This document shows positions 21,228 through 33,420 of a stretch of 64,000 nucleotides of DNA, one piece after another. Position 1 is the stretch's first letter, and each line of letters starts with the position of its first letter. The translations under genes were made by a program, and so were the position numbers. Under the pieces are notes generated by a model. It saw only the letters and a list, made by a program, of their open reading frames with translations, was not told the DNA's origin and made no database searches. The stretch covers positions 20,026,001 to 20,090,000 of the forward strand of contig OZ231127.1 of the NCBI GenBank assembly GCA_965153355.1, written 5' to 3'. The stretch is from Flaccisagitta enflata. Taxonomy: Eukaryota > Chaetognatha > Sagittoidea > Aphragmophora.

Positions 21228-24200
21228 TCTCTTCTAACGTCACGGCATGACTGGCGGCGACGGCTAGCGTCATGCGGTCCGTCTCTTCATTCGGCGACGT
21301 TGTCCGTCCGATTGTTCCAGTGACTATCATAAACAATTCTTCGGGTGCGCAGAGAGGGCGATTTACGCTATGATCGACTCAGGCGCTGATCGCGACGTGA
21401 TCAGGACCAATGTCATTCGCAGTCTTCTGATTCCAACAAAAACAGTGCAAATGACGGTGATTACTGTAGGAAGTCATGTTGTTGAGGATCGTTTCGCATC
21501 ATTCACCATGAAGTCGGTCGACGAGGAATATGTCGTCGACGTCAACGACGCTTTGGTGGGTGATTTGTTAACGAGTGAACGACATTCCTCCTTTTCTCCT
21601 CGACCTATCCGACCAACCCACATCAGAGATATAAAGTTTCCAGAAGAAAGGCGGCGTTATGATGATCATCGGAGCGGCGCATGCGGATGCCGCCGTCGCT
21701 CAGGAAATCCGCCGAGGGCCTTCAGGATCCTTGACTTGCTTCAGATGTTTATTCGGTTGGACTGTATGTGGAAAAACGGGGAAGAGGGGGCGAGATTTTG
21801 CATCGGTCAACGCTATCGCAACGGATGATCGCGTCCTCCACGACAGCATCGATCGCATCCTCGACAATCGCGTCCTCAACAGCAACATTGACCGCATCTT
21901 CTACCATGACTTTGCATCATCAATCGTCTCGCAAGAGGAGATGGGCGATTCCCTTGAGAATATCAGAGCGTGCAAAATGTTAGAGGAAAAGACATATTTT
22001 TGCCCAATTGTGAAAAAATATTTTGCTCCCGTCACATGGAAATTTCATCACGAAAAAATCATGGAAATTCTGAGAAGAGTGAAATCACGACCTACTGCGA
22101 TGAAGCGGCTCGGTAACCAACGTTTTCGCTTCAAGCGTGATCCAGCCTTCAAAGAAAGAGTCTTCCGTGAGATCGAGAGTTTTACGAGACAGGAGTAGCG
22201 GTTGAGATTGACAGCATCGACGACGACGACATTGAGAAGCCGCGCTGGTACTTACCACTTCACATTGTGGAATTGCGCGGCAAAACGCGCGTATGCCACG
22301 ATGCGCGTGCGGCGACCGACGGGATCTCACTCAATGATTTGCTCGTCGGAGGTCCAAACTTGATGAACAGCTTGATGGACATCCTCATGCGTTTTCGTCA
22401 GTGGAAGATCGCCTTTATGTGTGATATAAAGGCGTTCTTCCACCAGATCCGCGTCCATCCTGACGACGCTGATCTGTTCAGATTCTTTTGGTTCAAAGAC
22501 CGCACTCTACGAGAAGCAATTTTGAATCTGTTCTTATCACATGTCTTCGGCAGCCAATCCAGCTCATTCGTCACATCTTTCACCGTCAGAAAGCATGCTG
22601 AAGTAATCCGGCCCAAGTATCCCTACAACGTCTACGATCTTATTCGCTTCGGCTTCTACGTCGACGACGGAAGTGGGGGTGGGGATTCGGTCGACGAAGC
22701 ACTGCAGTTGAAGGTGGATGCAGTGGCGGCGATGGCTGAAGGCGGGATGGATCTTGTGAAGTGGAAAAGTAATGCGCTGCAATTGATGGATGGAGATCCG
22801 AATGCAATTCCCATCTCAGATAAGCAAGATGATGCTCCGAAGGGTGTTGGGCGTCTCATGGCTTCCAGCGGAAGACGTCTTCATCTTCATCTGCGACGAG
22901 GAATTCAAAACTCTTAGAGCAAAAACACCTCGTCAATTGGTCTCCATGCAAGCCAAACTTTATGATCCATTGGGATTTTGGAGTCCAAGCGCATACATCG
23001 GCAGGCGACATCTTCAACTCTGTCGTCCACAGGAAGTGGGATGGGATTCGCCCTTGGAAGAGAGTGTCGAGGAATCTTTCTTCCGCTACACTTCATCTTG
23101 GCCTCTTCTACAACAATACCGAATTGAACGCTGGTGGAATGGCGGCGTCGACAACAGCGACATTGCGGAAGTCACAATCGAGTTCTTTTGCGATGCGGCT
23201 CCAAAAGGCGGATATGGAGCAGTTGCATATCGACGTCAAGTCAATCGAGATGGAGATGTTCACATTTCATTCCTTGCCTCCAAATCTCATGTCATCCCAC
23301 TCAATCCAAAACGTGCTTCTCATCATAACAGCGTTCCACGAGTCGAGATTGTATCCGCAGAAAAAGCAGTGCAGCTTAAACGCTTCGTCGGAAGGACCAT
23401 CGACTTGGACAATCTTGTCGTCAGATTTTGGTCTGATTCTGAATCCGCACTGAAGATGATTTACAATCCGGCAAAACCCAGGCCAGTATTCTTCGCCAAT
23501 CGTCTCTCCAAGATCCATAGTGGGTCTGATCCTCTGCAGTGGCGTTGGGTTGACTCGTCAAACAACCCAGCTGACCACTGCAGTCGTGGCATCCAGGCCC
23601 ATGAAGCCGAAAAATGGCGTCAATTCCATCACGGTCCTGCATTTTTGCGTCTTCCCGAAGATCAATGGCCAAAGACGAACATCGCGACGTGCCCTATTTC
23701 TGCACAGGTCGCCGCTCTGTATGCGGCTGAGAATGAAAAGAAACAAGTGGCTGACGCGATACTTCTTGCAGCAGCTTCTCGGGGAAAATGGATGCATAAA
23801 TTGCGGATCATCGGCATGGTTCTCATCGCAGTCAAAAGGTGGAGAGCGTATCCAAGGGCGAAGACACGAGCAGCAAAGGATCTTCTTCCTAAACCGGAAG
23901 TGACGCAAGACGTCTTGGAGGAGGCGCGCAAACAGCTCGTCAAGTCAACGCAGCGGCAACATTATTCTGACGTTTTCGAACAATTGGAGTTGGGAAAGGT
24001 CTTTAAGCCAGAAAGCCGTCATGACTTTATCATAAAAAACAAGGAGATGCGAAAGTTGAACCCCTTCGTCGATGACGACGGCATTCTTCGCGTCGGCAGC
24101 CGATTGGAAAATGCCGACATCGCACATGACGCGAAATTTCCCTTCATCCTTCCGCCAAAAGACGAGAATGTGAAATCATTAATTCGCCATCATCATCATA

Positions 24201-25276
24201 ATGATTTTCACGCGGGTGCAAAGCATACATTGTGCCAATTACGCCAATTTGTGTGGATTACAAGAGGTCTTCAGGCTGTCAAGAGCGTCGTCAACTTGTG
24301 CTTCAGATGCCAGAAGAACTTCAAAAAGAACGCGAATCAGCAAATGGCCAATCTTCCATCAAATCGCGTCAATCCTGCGCCTGTCTTTGCAGAGACTGGA
24401 TTGGATGTCATGGGGCATTTCCTCGTCAAAATGAACGGGCGCACTGATCACAGGGTGTGGATCGCAGTGTTCACCTGTACCGTGTCACGTGCCATTCATG
24501 TGGAATTGATCATCAGCATGTCAACTGATGCGATAGTAAGCGCAATCCTCCGCTTTGCAGCAAGGCGCCCAAGAATCAGCCGCTTCACTTCAGATTGCGG
24601 GACGAATCTGGTAGGCGCTACTAATATCCTCAAAAAGGAAATGGAAGCGTGGTACCGTTCGTCAACTCCCGAAGTACAGTGGCGAGGCCTTAGGTGGGAT
24701 TTTATCACGCCGAGGACACCCCACTATGGAGGGGTGTGGGAGAGAGTCGTCGCTCTCTTCAAGCGCCATCTTGCTTCCATCTCTACTGGCGCCACCCTCC
24801 ACGTCGATGCCTTCAATACTGCTGTCGTCGAAGTTGAAGGAATTCTCAATCGCCGTCCTCTGACAAAGCGCTCAGCGTGGTCCAATGCTCAGGCCTCACA
24901 CCAGGGAATCATATCCTCAATCCATCAACATCCGGTCACGCCCCTCTGGATCTGGTGCAACAAGGCGTCAGCTCTGGCCTGCCGACTCGAAAGATTCAAT
25001 GGAGAGGCGTGTAATCACGTCATCAGATAAGTTTGGAAATGTGGAGGGTTGAATATTACCTTTACAGCTTCTTCTGTGTGAAGCAAATGGTCGAGATCCG
25101 AGAGAGACCAGGTCGGTAGTCATCGTCATGAATAACCTTCTCGTCTGGTGGGTTCAGGATACGTCATGAGCGTCGAAGGATCCTCCAGCTCATGTCCGGA
25201 GCTCATATTCAGCGCAAAAGATGGAAGGATGTGTGTGAGCCCTTTACAAACTTGTCTGGCTAGGTCAGACTCATAA
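21228..25276 (+). pseudogene. pol: BEL/Pao pol (PR-RT-RH-IN), frameshifted, copy 1
   Basis: Replication polyprotein region, broken into several frames. The aspartic protease (DSGAD near 21380) is open in the frame 21370-21590. The next segment, protease to RT N-terminus, is open 21659-22180. Reverse transcriptase is open from about 22250 to 22840, with the first catalytic Asp at 22432 (DIKAFF) and YVDD at 22657-22668. Another frame is open from about 22840 to 24870 and carries RNase H (FFCDAAPKGGYGA), the integrase zinc finger (CFRC at 24299) and the integrase catalytic residues D (24404), D (24593) and E (24740), spaced 63 and 49 codons. After ~24870 the C-terminal region (to a TAA near 25274) is degraded compared with copy 2. 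Breaks lie near 21585, 21650, 22180, 22840 and 24870. As written it cannot encode one polyprotein; some breaks may be sequence errors. Confidence 0.9.
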
Positions 25277-25621
25277 AAGAAAACGCTAAGTTTTGGAGAA
25301 GAAAAAGGCGTAGGCCTGTCCATTAGTAAGTCACTATAGATATGAGTGATTGAGACTCTGACTTATTTATATTTACAAAGAGTTGTTATTATTCATATTT
25401 GGTTCTGATTATCCATGCTTTCATCTTTCCTCTTATAAATTATGTTCATTCCTTGCAGTAAAAACACTGATTCATTCGCTCTGTCTATATGTACATATTG
25501 CTATGCCATAATCCGTTCTTACCTTTCTCAGTTCTCAAGCGAACATTTCAAAGCTTCCGCTGACGACGTCATTCCATCTACGAAGTCAGTTCGCATCTTG
25601 AAGTCGCTCGTCGGAGTCAAG
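25277..25621 (+). other. pol-ORF3 spacer of BEL copy 1
   Basis: About 345 bp between the pol end and the ORF3 start. It contains a possible splice acceptor (TTCTTACCTTTCTCAG ending 25531). Positions 25486-25618 (133 bp) are absent from copy 2, and the shared GTC at the junction suggests a microhomology deletion there. Confidence 0.5.
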
Positions 25622-27563
25622 ATGTCCCGTCAGCAGCGTCTCGAGGCGGAAGCCGACGTGTCGACGTCGTACGGATCCCTGGATCTCCATCGACTCTTCA
25701 GCGGCTCTGCAGGATGCTGCATCCACGGCGTCGTTCGGGGCGGAGGAGGAGGCTGTGGCCTGGCAGCCTTCAATAGACCGTTCCCGTCGTTGGCGTAAAA
25801 ATGTGAAAGAAAAAGCGTCAACAAGACAGTGGATTAGGAAAAATATCAGCAAGCCATCCAACGCCGTTGATCCCGCGTCGCTTCCTCCATTGGTGGTCAT
25901 CAAGGATGGAGGTGCGAGGCGGATCTCGATCAATCGGTCGTCGACGGACTTATCCACCACTTCCGCGACGGCGTCATCATCATCGGATTTGCCCCCATCG
26001 CCTCGCTTATTTTGTCTTGATTTCGGTCGCCCAGCGTCACGTGATCAAAAAGCGTCTGCAACTACTGAGTCAACGCAGCGGGCGAAGAAGAGAGATCGGT
26101 CAATGTCGACAAGAGTGGAGGAGGAGGGGATGGAAACAGGGGAGGGTGCCATGGTGAATGGGGAGGCGGTGAAGAAAGACATTGACCAGGAAGTGGACAC
26201 TGCGACGTTTGAAGAGAACCTTCAGCGGATGCAGGCACGTTGGTGGTATCGTATCATCGTCAGGCATTCGGGTATCTCTTGAGTTTAGCTTTCAGGTGTG
26301 CAGCAAGCAACCCTCATGCTTCATTCTATTAATCCGGCAAACCAGCTGGGGAATTTCTGGACGCAAAATCCAGTAACAAAGAAGGAGGGAAGGCATGATA
26401 AGGAGGTTCGTACCATGGTCAGGCGACGAAGGGAAGGATGCGACTCCAGGGAAGCCTCCTGCTGCAGCTGCAACTTCATCTGCAGCAACTTCATTCGGCG
26501 CTTCATCAACTCCTCCGGCGGGATGTGTGCTCGACGCTGCCGTGGCTACATCAGCGGCAATTCATACTACAGCAGCAGGAAGTCGTCAACCGCGCCCTGG
26601 ATTGGTTCATCCCCAAATCAGCAACAGGGTCCTCGTGACGTCACTCCCTCACAACCATCGAAGAGCATGACAAGAAAGACTCCTATGGCACACTTGTCTT
26701 GCCGAGTCAACAAAAAGGGCCAGATTCCAAAAGCAAAGGCCCTCTTCAAGCGCCTTCAGGCGCGCCCACTGCAGCAGCAACGCCCAAAGGCCAAGGAGAA
26801 GCTTCAGGTGGTTTGTCGACGGCAACGTCAGCAGCAACCCAGAAGCTGAATCAGGCGCCTGGGACAGCAGCAGCAAAAGGGAAGAAGACCAAGAGAGCTG
26901 GAAGAAAGCACAAAACAGCAGCCAAGGGAGGTTCTACTTGCGGTGCTTCGGCGTCCGCTGTTCAACCTGAAGTCTCTGGTCAGCAGACGAAAGCGTCTTC
27001 TAACTCGCAGCTGTCAAAAGCAGCGGTAGGAAGCAAGCCAGTTGGCGGTGCATCAGCATCTGTTAAAGCTAGCGTAGCGCCTCGTCAGCAGACAGAGTCT
27101 TCCCACGGATCGCAGCAAGTGCAAATCCCATCAACTCCTTCGGATCCAGCCTTTGATCCTGCGCATGGACACCACATCGCCGAGTCATTGCTACGGGAAG
27201 CCTCTTCACTTACCTCAAATGCTCCATGGGTGTGGTGAAGAATTTAACATCAAGGCTTCAAAGACTTCTTCGCGTCGCTCAATCACGTCAACGAAGTTGA
27301 AAGCGGCTCGTCAGAAGTCTTAGACGAGAAAGTTAGTCGCGACATCAAAAGGAGAGAGACGATGCTCGTCAAGCAGCAATAGCTGCGGACAATGAGGTGG
27401 TCAAAGGCAACAAGCGAGTCGTGGAACTGGAAAAGCAGCTTGAAAAGGAGAAGCAGGCCTATATGATGAAGGCCAAGAAGAAAGAGGAAGCTGTGGAACG
27501 CGCGAAGGCGGCTATGGCCGTGAACTTCACAACAGCGTCCGCCGTGCGTCCTCGTTTCGACTA
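25622..27563 (+). pseudogene. BEL copy 1 ORF3 (extra ORF after pol), broken
   Basis: A coding-like region between integrase and the 3' LTR, starting ATGTCCCGTCAGCAGCG as in copy 2. Conserved blocks are an N-terminal stretch (LEAEADVSTSYGSLDLH), an acidic segment with METGEG, RMQARWWYRII at about 26229, a middle rich in Ala, Thr, Pro and Gln, and DPAHGHHIAESLLREASSL at about 27155. A charged Lys/Glu/Ala C-terminus with heptad-like spacing follows at about 27400-27530. Frames change near 25705, 26270, 26650 and 27230. No signal peptide, membrane segment or enzyme motif is visible, so it does not look like an env gene. I do not recognise the family. Confidence 0.65.
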
Positions 27564-28680
27564 GCGCCCGGGTGCAGTGCACGTCTCACTGTGGCATCTT
27601 CTCAGCACAAAGACGGTCAGCAGATCCTGACGCAAAAAGACGCTCCCAAGCCTGGTAATAAGAAAAATCGAACCAGGCCTTGGAAAAATCGAACCGCCAG
27701 TTAAATGCTGATTGGTGCCGTGGTGTGCTGTTCAACAACTACCGTGACATGGCGTGGCATACTATATTACGCTGAGATGTCTTCCCACCATCACATCCTC
27801 ATCCCATCGATGGATTGAGTGCGGCTTAATGTCGGGGCGCAACCGGGCGTGGGAATTGGCGTCTTGAGCCTGGCGCGCCCGTAAGTATCATGGTTTTGGG
27901 AAGGGAGTTGAGGTTGAGTTTTGTGGTAAATTTGAATCTGTCTGACCAAACTTTAATCAATCTGCTATTCTTCCTCTCTGTTACATCTCCCTCGGGAGGC
28001 CATTCTCAGGCGGCTGCTACCTGCGCCTTTGATCTGATACTTCGTTAAACGACATCATTCATCGCCTTTCGCCACAGTTGACCAGTGTTGGGCGGAATGA
28101 CCGCTCGTCTCTGTAATGGGCACATGAGTGATGTCAATCGATTCCATGATGCTTACTAATTTTTGCCACAGATTCGTTTTACATATGAACTAGCCTTATT
28201 TATTTTGTCTTGTTTTGTTTGGTTCCTTAGAACATGTACATTTGTGTTTGTTTTATTGTGTGGTCTTTTTAGTCATTATTACGAATACTTTCGTGTGATG
28301 TTTAGTAGTATGCCTATATTACTCTCAGAAGAGTCAAATCCCAGACCCCATAGGGTGCTCCAAAGGCTCCCGTTCCCCCTTCCCCCTTCCCTTTAACTTT
28401 TGCAGAGCCAGACATCAGCATCTCCCATTAGCCTATTCTCCATCCAGCATCATACGTTGATAGTTGAAAATTGCTGGTGTTGGATCCTTTCGGTGAGAGT
28501 CATCTGACCGATGCAGCCATCGATCATTGCCGTGAGTTGAGGGTGGGGATATAAGGCGGTGGGCAGAGAGGGAAGAGGCAGAGGCAGTGTCTCTGTAAAT
28601 TTTTTTCCAGGAAGGTAGTATCGGTTTTTTAGTAGGGTTTCCCGACCGGAAACTAGATGTGGATGAAATTCGTAAATTCC
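27564..28680 (+). other. 3' untranslated region of BEL copy 1
   Basis: Noncoding stretch between ORF3 and the polypurine tract, parallel to 52068-53264 in copy 2. It holds a C-rich run (CCCCCTTCCCCCTTCCC, about 28375). A 77-codon frame at 28163-28396 is hydrophobic, not conserved in copy 2 and probably not coding. Confidence 0.6.
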
Positions 28681-28695
28681 AAAAATGGGGCAGAA
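28681..28695 (+). promoter_or_regulatory. Polypurine tract of BEL copy 1
   Basis: AAAAATGGGGCAGAA directly abuts the 3' LTR start TGTTAG. The same 15 bases stand before the 3' LTR of copy 2. This is the expected plus-strand primer site; one T interrupts the purines. Confidence 0.8.
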
Positions 28696-29602
28696 TGTTA
28701 GAAATGTATGTCCGTCCGTCGATTAAGTATGTGTGCTTTTGTTTCTTTTGCGTGCTTTTGGCTTTTTCTCTTTTCTTTTCATTCAATGCCAATGTCTTTT
28801 GTTTCTCGCTAATTTTTATAATGAAGGCCAGATGGAGCACCATATGGGTGCGTCATGTATTTTATGCCATTTGTTTTATTACGTAAACAAACATACGTAA
28901 CTCGTCTTCGTCTCATCCAATTTTTGGATTGATTGATTTTATTTATTTACGGCATTGCTTCCTAAAGTGACTGATTGATTTTTTTGTGATTGATTGAATG
29001 TGCCCTTGGAATTTGCTAATTTCAATAATCTCTCATCATTTTATTGCAGATAAACTTATGAACGGACAATTAACGTTAGTTTGACATCGACAGACTGTGG
29101 GTTGAAACCAACGAAAGTGGGCCTAAAAGTAAGTTTTATAGACGCGTTTTTTGTTTTAGTGATGTTGTTTTTATCTTGTCTTCCGGTCTGTTATTTTTGT
29201 TTTTTGCATTTTTATCTCCGGGTTTTAGTATGGTTTTTATCGTTTGCCCGATCAGCTAACTATGGGGATGATATGGATGAATTTAATGGGATGGGCCGGG
29301 GCAGGGGCAGGTATTATCAAATGGCATGGGCTCTGAAGAAGATGAACATGTTGTTATGTGCTGTTTCTGTCCTTTATTGTGTCCTGTCTCGATTTCATGT
29401 TATCTTTTGCGTTTGCTGATCACTATTAACGCCCACTTTCCCTTTTATTTTATCCCCTCTCTTCAGTTGTTGAAATTTTTATGGAATAAACGAGACGATC
29501 GCCTTCCTATTTTCCAATCGGCCAACTTTCTTTCACCACAAGTCGTCAGTCAGCTAGACGCTCATAGACAGTGCCAGTTGAAACTCGTGGGCGTAATTTA
29601 TA
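28696..29602 (+). repeat. 3' LTR of BEL copy 1
   Basis: 907 bp, two substitutions from the 5' LTR. The polyadenylation signal AATAAA is at 29485-29490. The 112-codon frame occurs at 29081-29419. Confidence 0.95.
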
Positions 29603-29607
29603 ATGTT
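29603..29607. other. Target-site duplication ATGTT (right)
   Basis: Matches 16481-16485. Confidence 0.92.
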
Positions 29608-29915
29608 CTTTTATCCTTGAGCGCTATTTTCTTTTTAAAATAGCTGTCCGTCCTTTCCCTCTGACGTGGCTTCTCCCTCTCAAGGTCCATAACCCATCAT
29701 CTTTTTTCACTTTATAATCTCTCATGATTTTTTTACGGCATGATCCTTCCTGGGCGGCGGCCTTGTAGAACCGATGATCTTTACGTATGGGGAAAAAGCC
29801 TAAACGCCCAGCCTTTACCCCTCCAATGATATAACTACTATACTGCATCCCTACAATTCTACAAACAACACCGGTGATAATTTTCCTCTTACAATCAAAT
29901 AAATTTGTACTTTTT
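29608..29915. other. Spacer with an F fragment
   Basis: GGGCGGCGGCCTTGTAGAAC then CGATGATCTTTACGTATGGG at about 29752-29793 is a degenerate family F left end without an array. Confidence 0.45.
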
Positions 29916-30603
29916 GGGCAGCGGCCCCGAAGGGGACGAAGTCCTGTAGAACACAGGGGGACTTTCGTTCGTCCGTTCGTTCATCCGTTTGTTTGTCCCA
30001 CCCTGGCCCCTCAGGCCTCAAATCTGGCCTCTGAGTCCTCAAATCTGGCCTCTTGGGCCTTAAATCCAGCCTCTCAGGCCTCAAATCCAGCCTCTTAGGC
30101 CTCAAATCCAGCCTCTTAGGCCTCAAATCCAGCCTCCCAGGCCTCAAATGCAGCCTCTCAGGCCTCAAATCCAACCTCTCAGGCCTCAAACCTGGCCCCT
30201 CAGGCCTCAAACTACGCTTCTCAGGCCTCAAATCCAAAATCTCAGGCCTCAAACCTGGCCTCTCAAGCCTCAATTTATTGCTCTCAGGCTTCAAATCAGT
30301 CCTTTGACCTTTCAAGCCTTAATCCAGCTCTCTCAAGAATCAAGTCAGCCCTCTCAAGCTTCCGATTGGCATTCTGAGGCCTTACATCAGCCTTCTTAGA
30401 CCTCAGTTTAGGCTCTTGAAGGCCTTCAGTAAACCCTCTATAGCATTTCATCCACCTCTCCAGTCAGGACAAACGAAAGTCCCCCTGTGTTCTACAGGAC
30501 TTTGTCCCCTTCGGGGCCGCTGCCCTGCTTCCCCTCACTCTAATTCACAATCACTCAAAGCAGGGCAACGGGTATCGCTGACCACATATTGCCCTTGGGC
30601 GAC
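29916..30603 (+). mobile_element. Family F foldback element, clean copy
   Basis: The left end GGGCAGCGGCCCCGAAGGGG then ACGAAGTCCTGTAGAACACA and GGGGGACTTTCGTT is mirrored at 30466-30526 (AACGAAAGTCCCCCTGTGTT ... GGGGCCGCTGCCC), an inverted repeat of about 60 bp. The core (about 30000-30440) is ~20 units of CTCAGGCCTCAAATCCAGCC, drifting to the right. The tail GCAGGGCAACGGGTATCGCT then GACC and GGGCGAC ends at 30603. No protein-coding frame beyond repeat artefacts. Confidence 0.8.
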
Positions 30604-31107
30604 CTGTTATGAGATTCTTAATCACATGCGTGATTCTTGCCAAGTCTGTGGTCTGTCAGTTAATTACACAATAGATTTGCAGGTCTTTGTGAGCAATTCT
30701 TTATTTCATTGCCCTGCTAAAAGAACCAAGATATTCCCTGCCCCTGCATACCCCGTGTGATTATAGGACTTGAATAACTTTTGGACCAGTTTGCATGCCC
30801 ATAAAACACATTAAACTTGGATGACAGATTGAGCACCGAGAAGGGCGCTTCTGCCCACTTTATCGTGGTCCGTGGTTGACAGGTTGATAGATTTTCTTTA
30901 AAAATTTTACAAATCGGATCTTTGACAGCGAAGCTTCATCATTGTTACTCAAACATTAGTTGTCATGGCAGAATGGATGGAAAGCTTAAACATGTAAATC
31001 TCTATAAACGAGCAAAAAAGATATGAAGATAAAGAGGGAGAATACATGCGATGTCAACTACATCCTCTCAACAACCAAAACAATCCCAGTGTTTTGGTGT
31101 CTTTCTG

Positions 31108-31108
<1 letters not shown>
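30604..31108. other. Unassigned spacer
   Basis: Mixed sequence. A phrase at about 30771-30800 (GAATAACTTTTGGACCAGTT) resembles the AACTTTTGAACG module found at 15665, 55943 and 60205. No gene is supported. Confidence 0.4.

Positions 31109-31142
<34 letters not shown>
31109..31142. repeat. (GA)n microsatellite
   Basis: Short GA run just left of a MITE. Confidence 0.95.
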
Positions 31143-31143
<1 letters not shown>

Positions 31144-31157
31144 AAGGTACAGACATA

Positions 31158-31714
31158 CACCGTCTTCGGATCGGACTGTGAAATGCAAAACCTTTATAGC
31201 TCCTGAACCGCTTGGAAAAAAGTCATGAAATCTTCAGTGAATATTGGTAACATGTGACGGTTTTTGCATGTCAAAGCTCAGATCATAATATAGCAAAGGT
31301 GAGGGGAAAACAATATATTGAATGAACATCCATTTTTTAGGCAAAATGGCCTTTTTTACCTGTTTTTTTTTCGGAAGGTGTTGTTTTTCTCTCAGAATAT
31401 GCAGCAAATAGATAATACATAAGTTAACATCTGTATCGAAAATAAATCCTAGAGTTTTTCTTGAAATGCAAAGCATTTTCAAGCAGATGAAGACAACTCC
31501 TTTCTAAGAAAATGGGGAAAAATTGATCTTAATTAATAATGGGTTTTCTTTAAATATTTTGTTATCCCCTCACCTTTTCTATATTATGATCTGAGCTTTG
31601 ACATGCAAAAACCGTCACATATTACCAATATTCACTGAAAATTTCATGATTTTTTTCCTAGTGGTTTAGGAGCTATAAAGGTTTCGCATTTCACAGTCCG
31701 ATCTGAAGACGGTG
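31158..31714. mobile_element. TA-flanked MITE with ~150-bp inverted ends
   Basis: The left end CACCGTCTTCGGATCGGACT then GTGAAATGC is mirrored on the right (GCATTTCACAGTCCGATCTG then AAGACGGTG). Inverted similarity continues inward for about 150 bp (to GTGAGGGG at 31299 and CCCCTCAC at 31566). TA flanks both ends (31156-31157 and 31715-31716). Length is 557 bp with no transposase frame. It fits a non-autonomous Tc1/mariner-like element. Confidence 0.8.
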
Positions 31715-31716
31715 TA

Positions 31717-32600
31717 GATAAACAGACAGAGACAAACGGACAGATAGACTGGAAGACTACGACAGAGAGGTGGAGAGGCAGTGAGGCAGTGAGACAGAAG
31801 AACAGAAAACTGGGAGAACGTATCGACATTACAAATGGCCAGTGACGTCCATCGGCTTAAATCTTGACAACCTCGAGATGCCAATGTCGTTGGTTATAGA
31901 TTGACGTCTCACGCATGCATGCACACATGCACAAGCACGATTAGACACACACGCACGATTAAACATGCACGCACCCGCGCACGAATGCACAGTATTCACG
32001 CGCTTACTGAGCTGAAGGGACACGCTGTAGGACCACGAGCGTCAGTTTGACCCTCTTTCCGGCAATGTCAGGTTTAGAAAAGCTTAAAACACAAACGCGA
32101 GATACCCAGCTTGATTATCTTTTACTCATGATGTACCATTAACATTCATCGTCATAAAAAGCGCTATAATAAAGTGTCTCGTTCATCCAAACATATCTTA
32201 TGCTCAACGTGCCACTCCCATCCAATGATTAGTGGTCATGATGCAAATTTCTTCGTAATCGTCGTGTCTCTTTCTTTCACCAATAATGTGAAATCGCACT
32301 TACGAAGTATGATATGAATCTCATATTCACAAATCGTCATGCCCTGTACTCAAAAGAGGTTTTCGCATTGGAACAATTGATAGGGAATATCATAGTAGTA
32401 TCTTGATAATGTACCTAATGCGACAACCCCTTCTAATCATGTCTTCCGCTTTCCCCATCACGCATCTCTTCCCATCAAAACCCTTTAATTCCACATGAGA
32501 GCTTTCTGACTTGCAGCTCGCCAGCCGTTACATTTCAAGGAGGCAACACTCAGGCTCTTCACAGTAACGTTGATTAGAGCGTTTTCCATGGTATCGAGGG
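31717..32600. other. Unassigned spacer with CA-rich patches
   Basis: Contains ACAGACAGAGACAAACGGAC-type simple sequence (31720-31800) and GCATGCATGCACACATGCAC (31912-31990). Nothing coding is supported. Confidence 0.4.
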
Positions 32601-32602
32601 GA

Positions 32603-32608
<6 letters not shown>

Positions 32609-32645
<37 letters not shown>

Positions 32646-32648
32646 CTT
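32609..32648. repeat. (CGTTTT)n microsatellite
   Basis: About seven CGTTTT units. Confidence 0.95.
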
Positions 32649-32946
32649 GCGTTTTTGCCCTTGTCTTCGTATTTGTCGTTGTCTCTTCGTCTTAGTCCTT
32701 GTCTTTTTTGTCTTCGCTTTTTTTTTGGGGGGGGGGCCGGCGGGAGGGGCAGTACAATATCTTTATATTCTATTGTCCGTGAATGATATGCTTCAACTGC
32801 GTTACCACAATCGTTTGGCTTATCCTTAAACACACTTTTGTCCGTTAAGAACCTTTCTTGCTCTAGCTTTGATGGATTTTTGGATCCGATTTTTAGGAGC
32901 ACTGAGACTTGGTCGCGCCCCGGCTTAAGAACTCGCCCCGGCTCTC

Positions 32947-33313
<367 letters not shown>

Positions 33314-33400
<87 letters not shown>

Positions 33401-33420
33401 CAGAGACATAGAGACTGACA
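33314..33420. repeat. (GA)n then (GACA)n microsatellite
   Basis: Pure GA to about 33382, then GACAGA units. Confidence 0.96.

Larger units (their letters stand above)
16486..29602 (+). mobile_element. BEL/Pao LTR retrotransposon, copy 1
   Basis: A complete 13,117-bp element. The 907-bp LTRs (16486-17392 and 28696-29602) differ at only two positions (16602 and 16828, T versus A), and the 5-bp duplication ATGTT flanks the element. Internal order is gag, protease, reverse transcriptase, RNase H, integrase, ORF3, polypurine tract. The domain order, the Gag zinc-finger set, YVDD and the integrase D-D-E spacing identify BEL/Pao, an animal-specific superfamily. Gag is open throughout; pol and ORF3 have frame breaks. 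Near-identical LTRs imply recent insertion. Confidence 0.95.

Noticed and set aside
25622-27563. env gene of a BEL-type endogenous retrovirus
   Set aside because: The position fits, but no signal peptide, furin-type site, Cys pattern or membrane span is visible in either copy.
29851-30315. 154-aa minus-strand Leu/Arg/Pro repeat protein
   Set aside because: It is the family F core array read in frame; unit length near 21 bp keeps it open.
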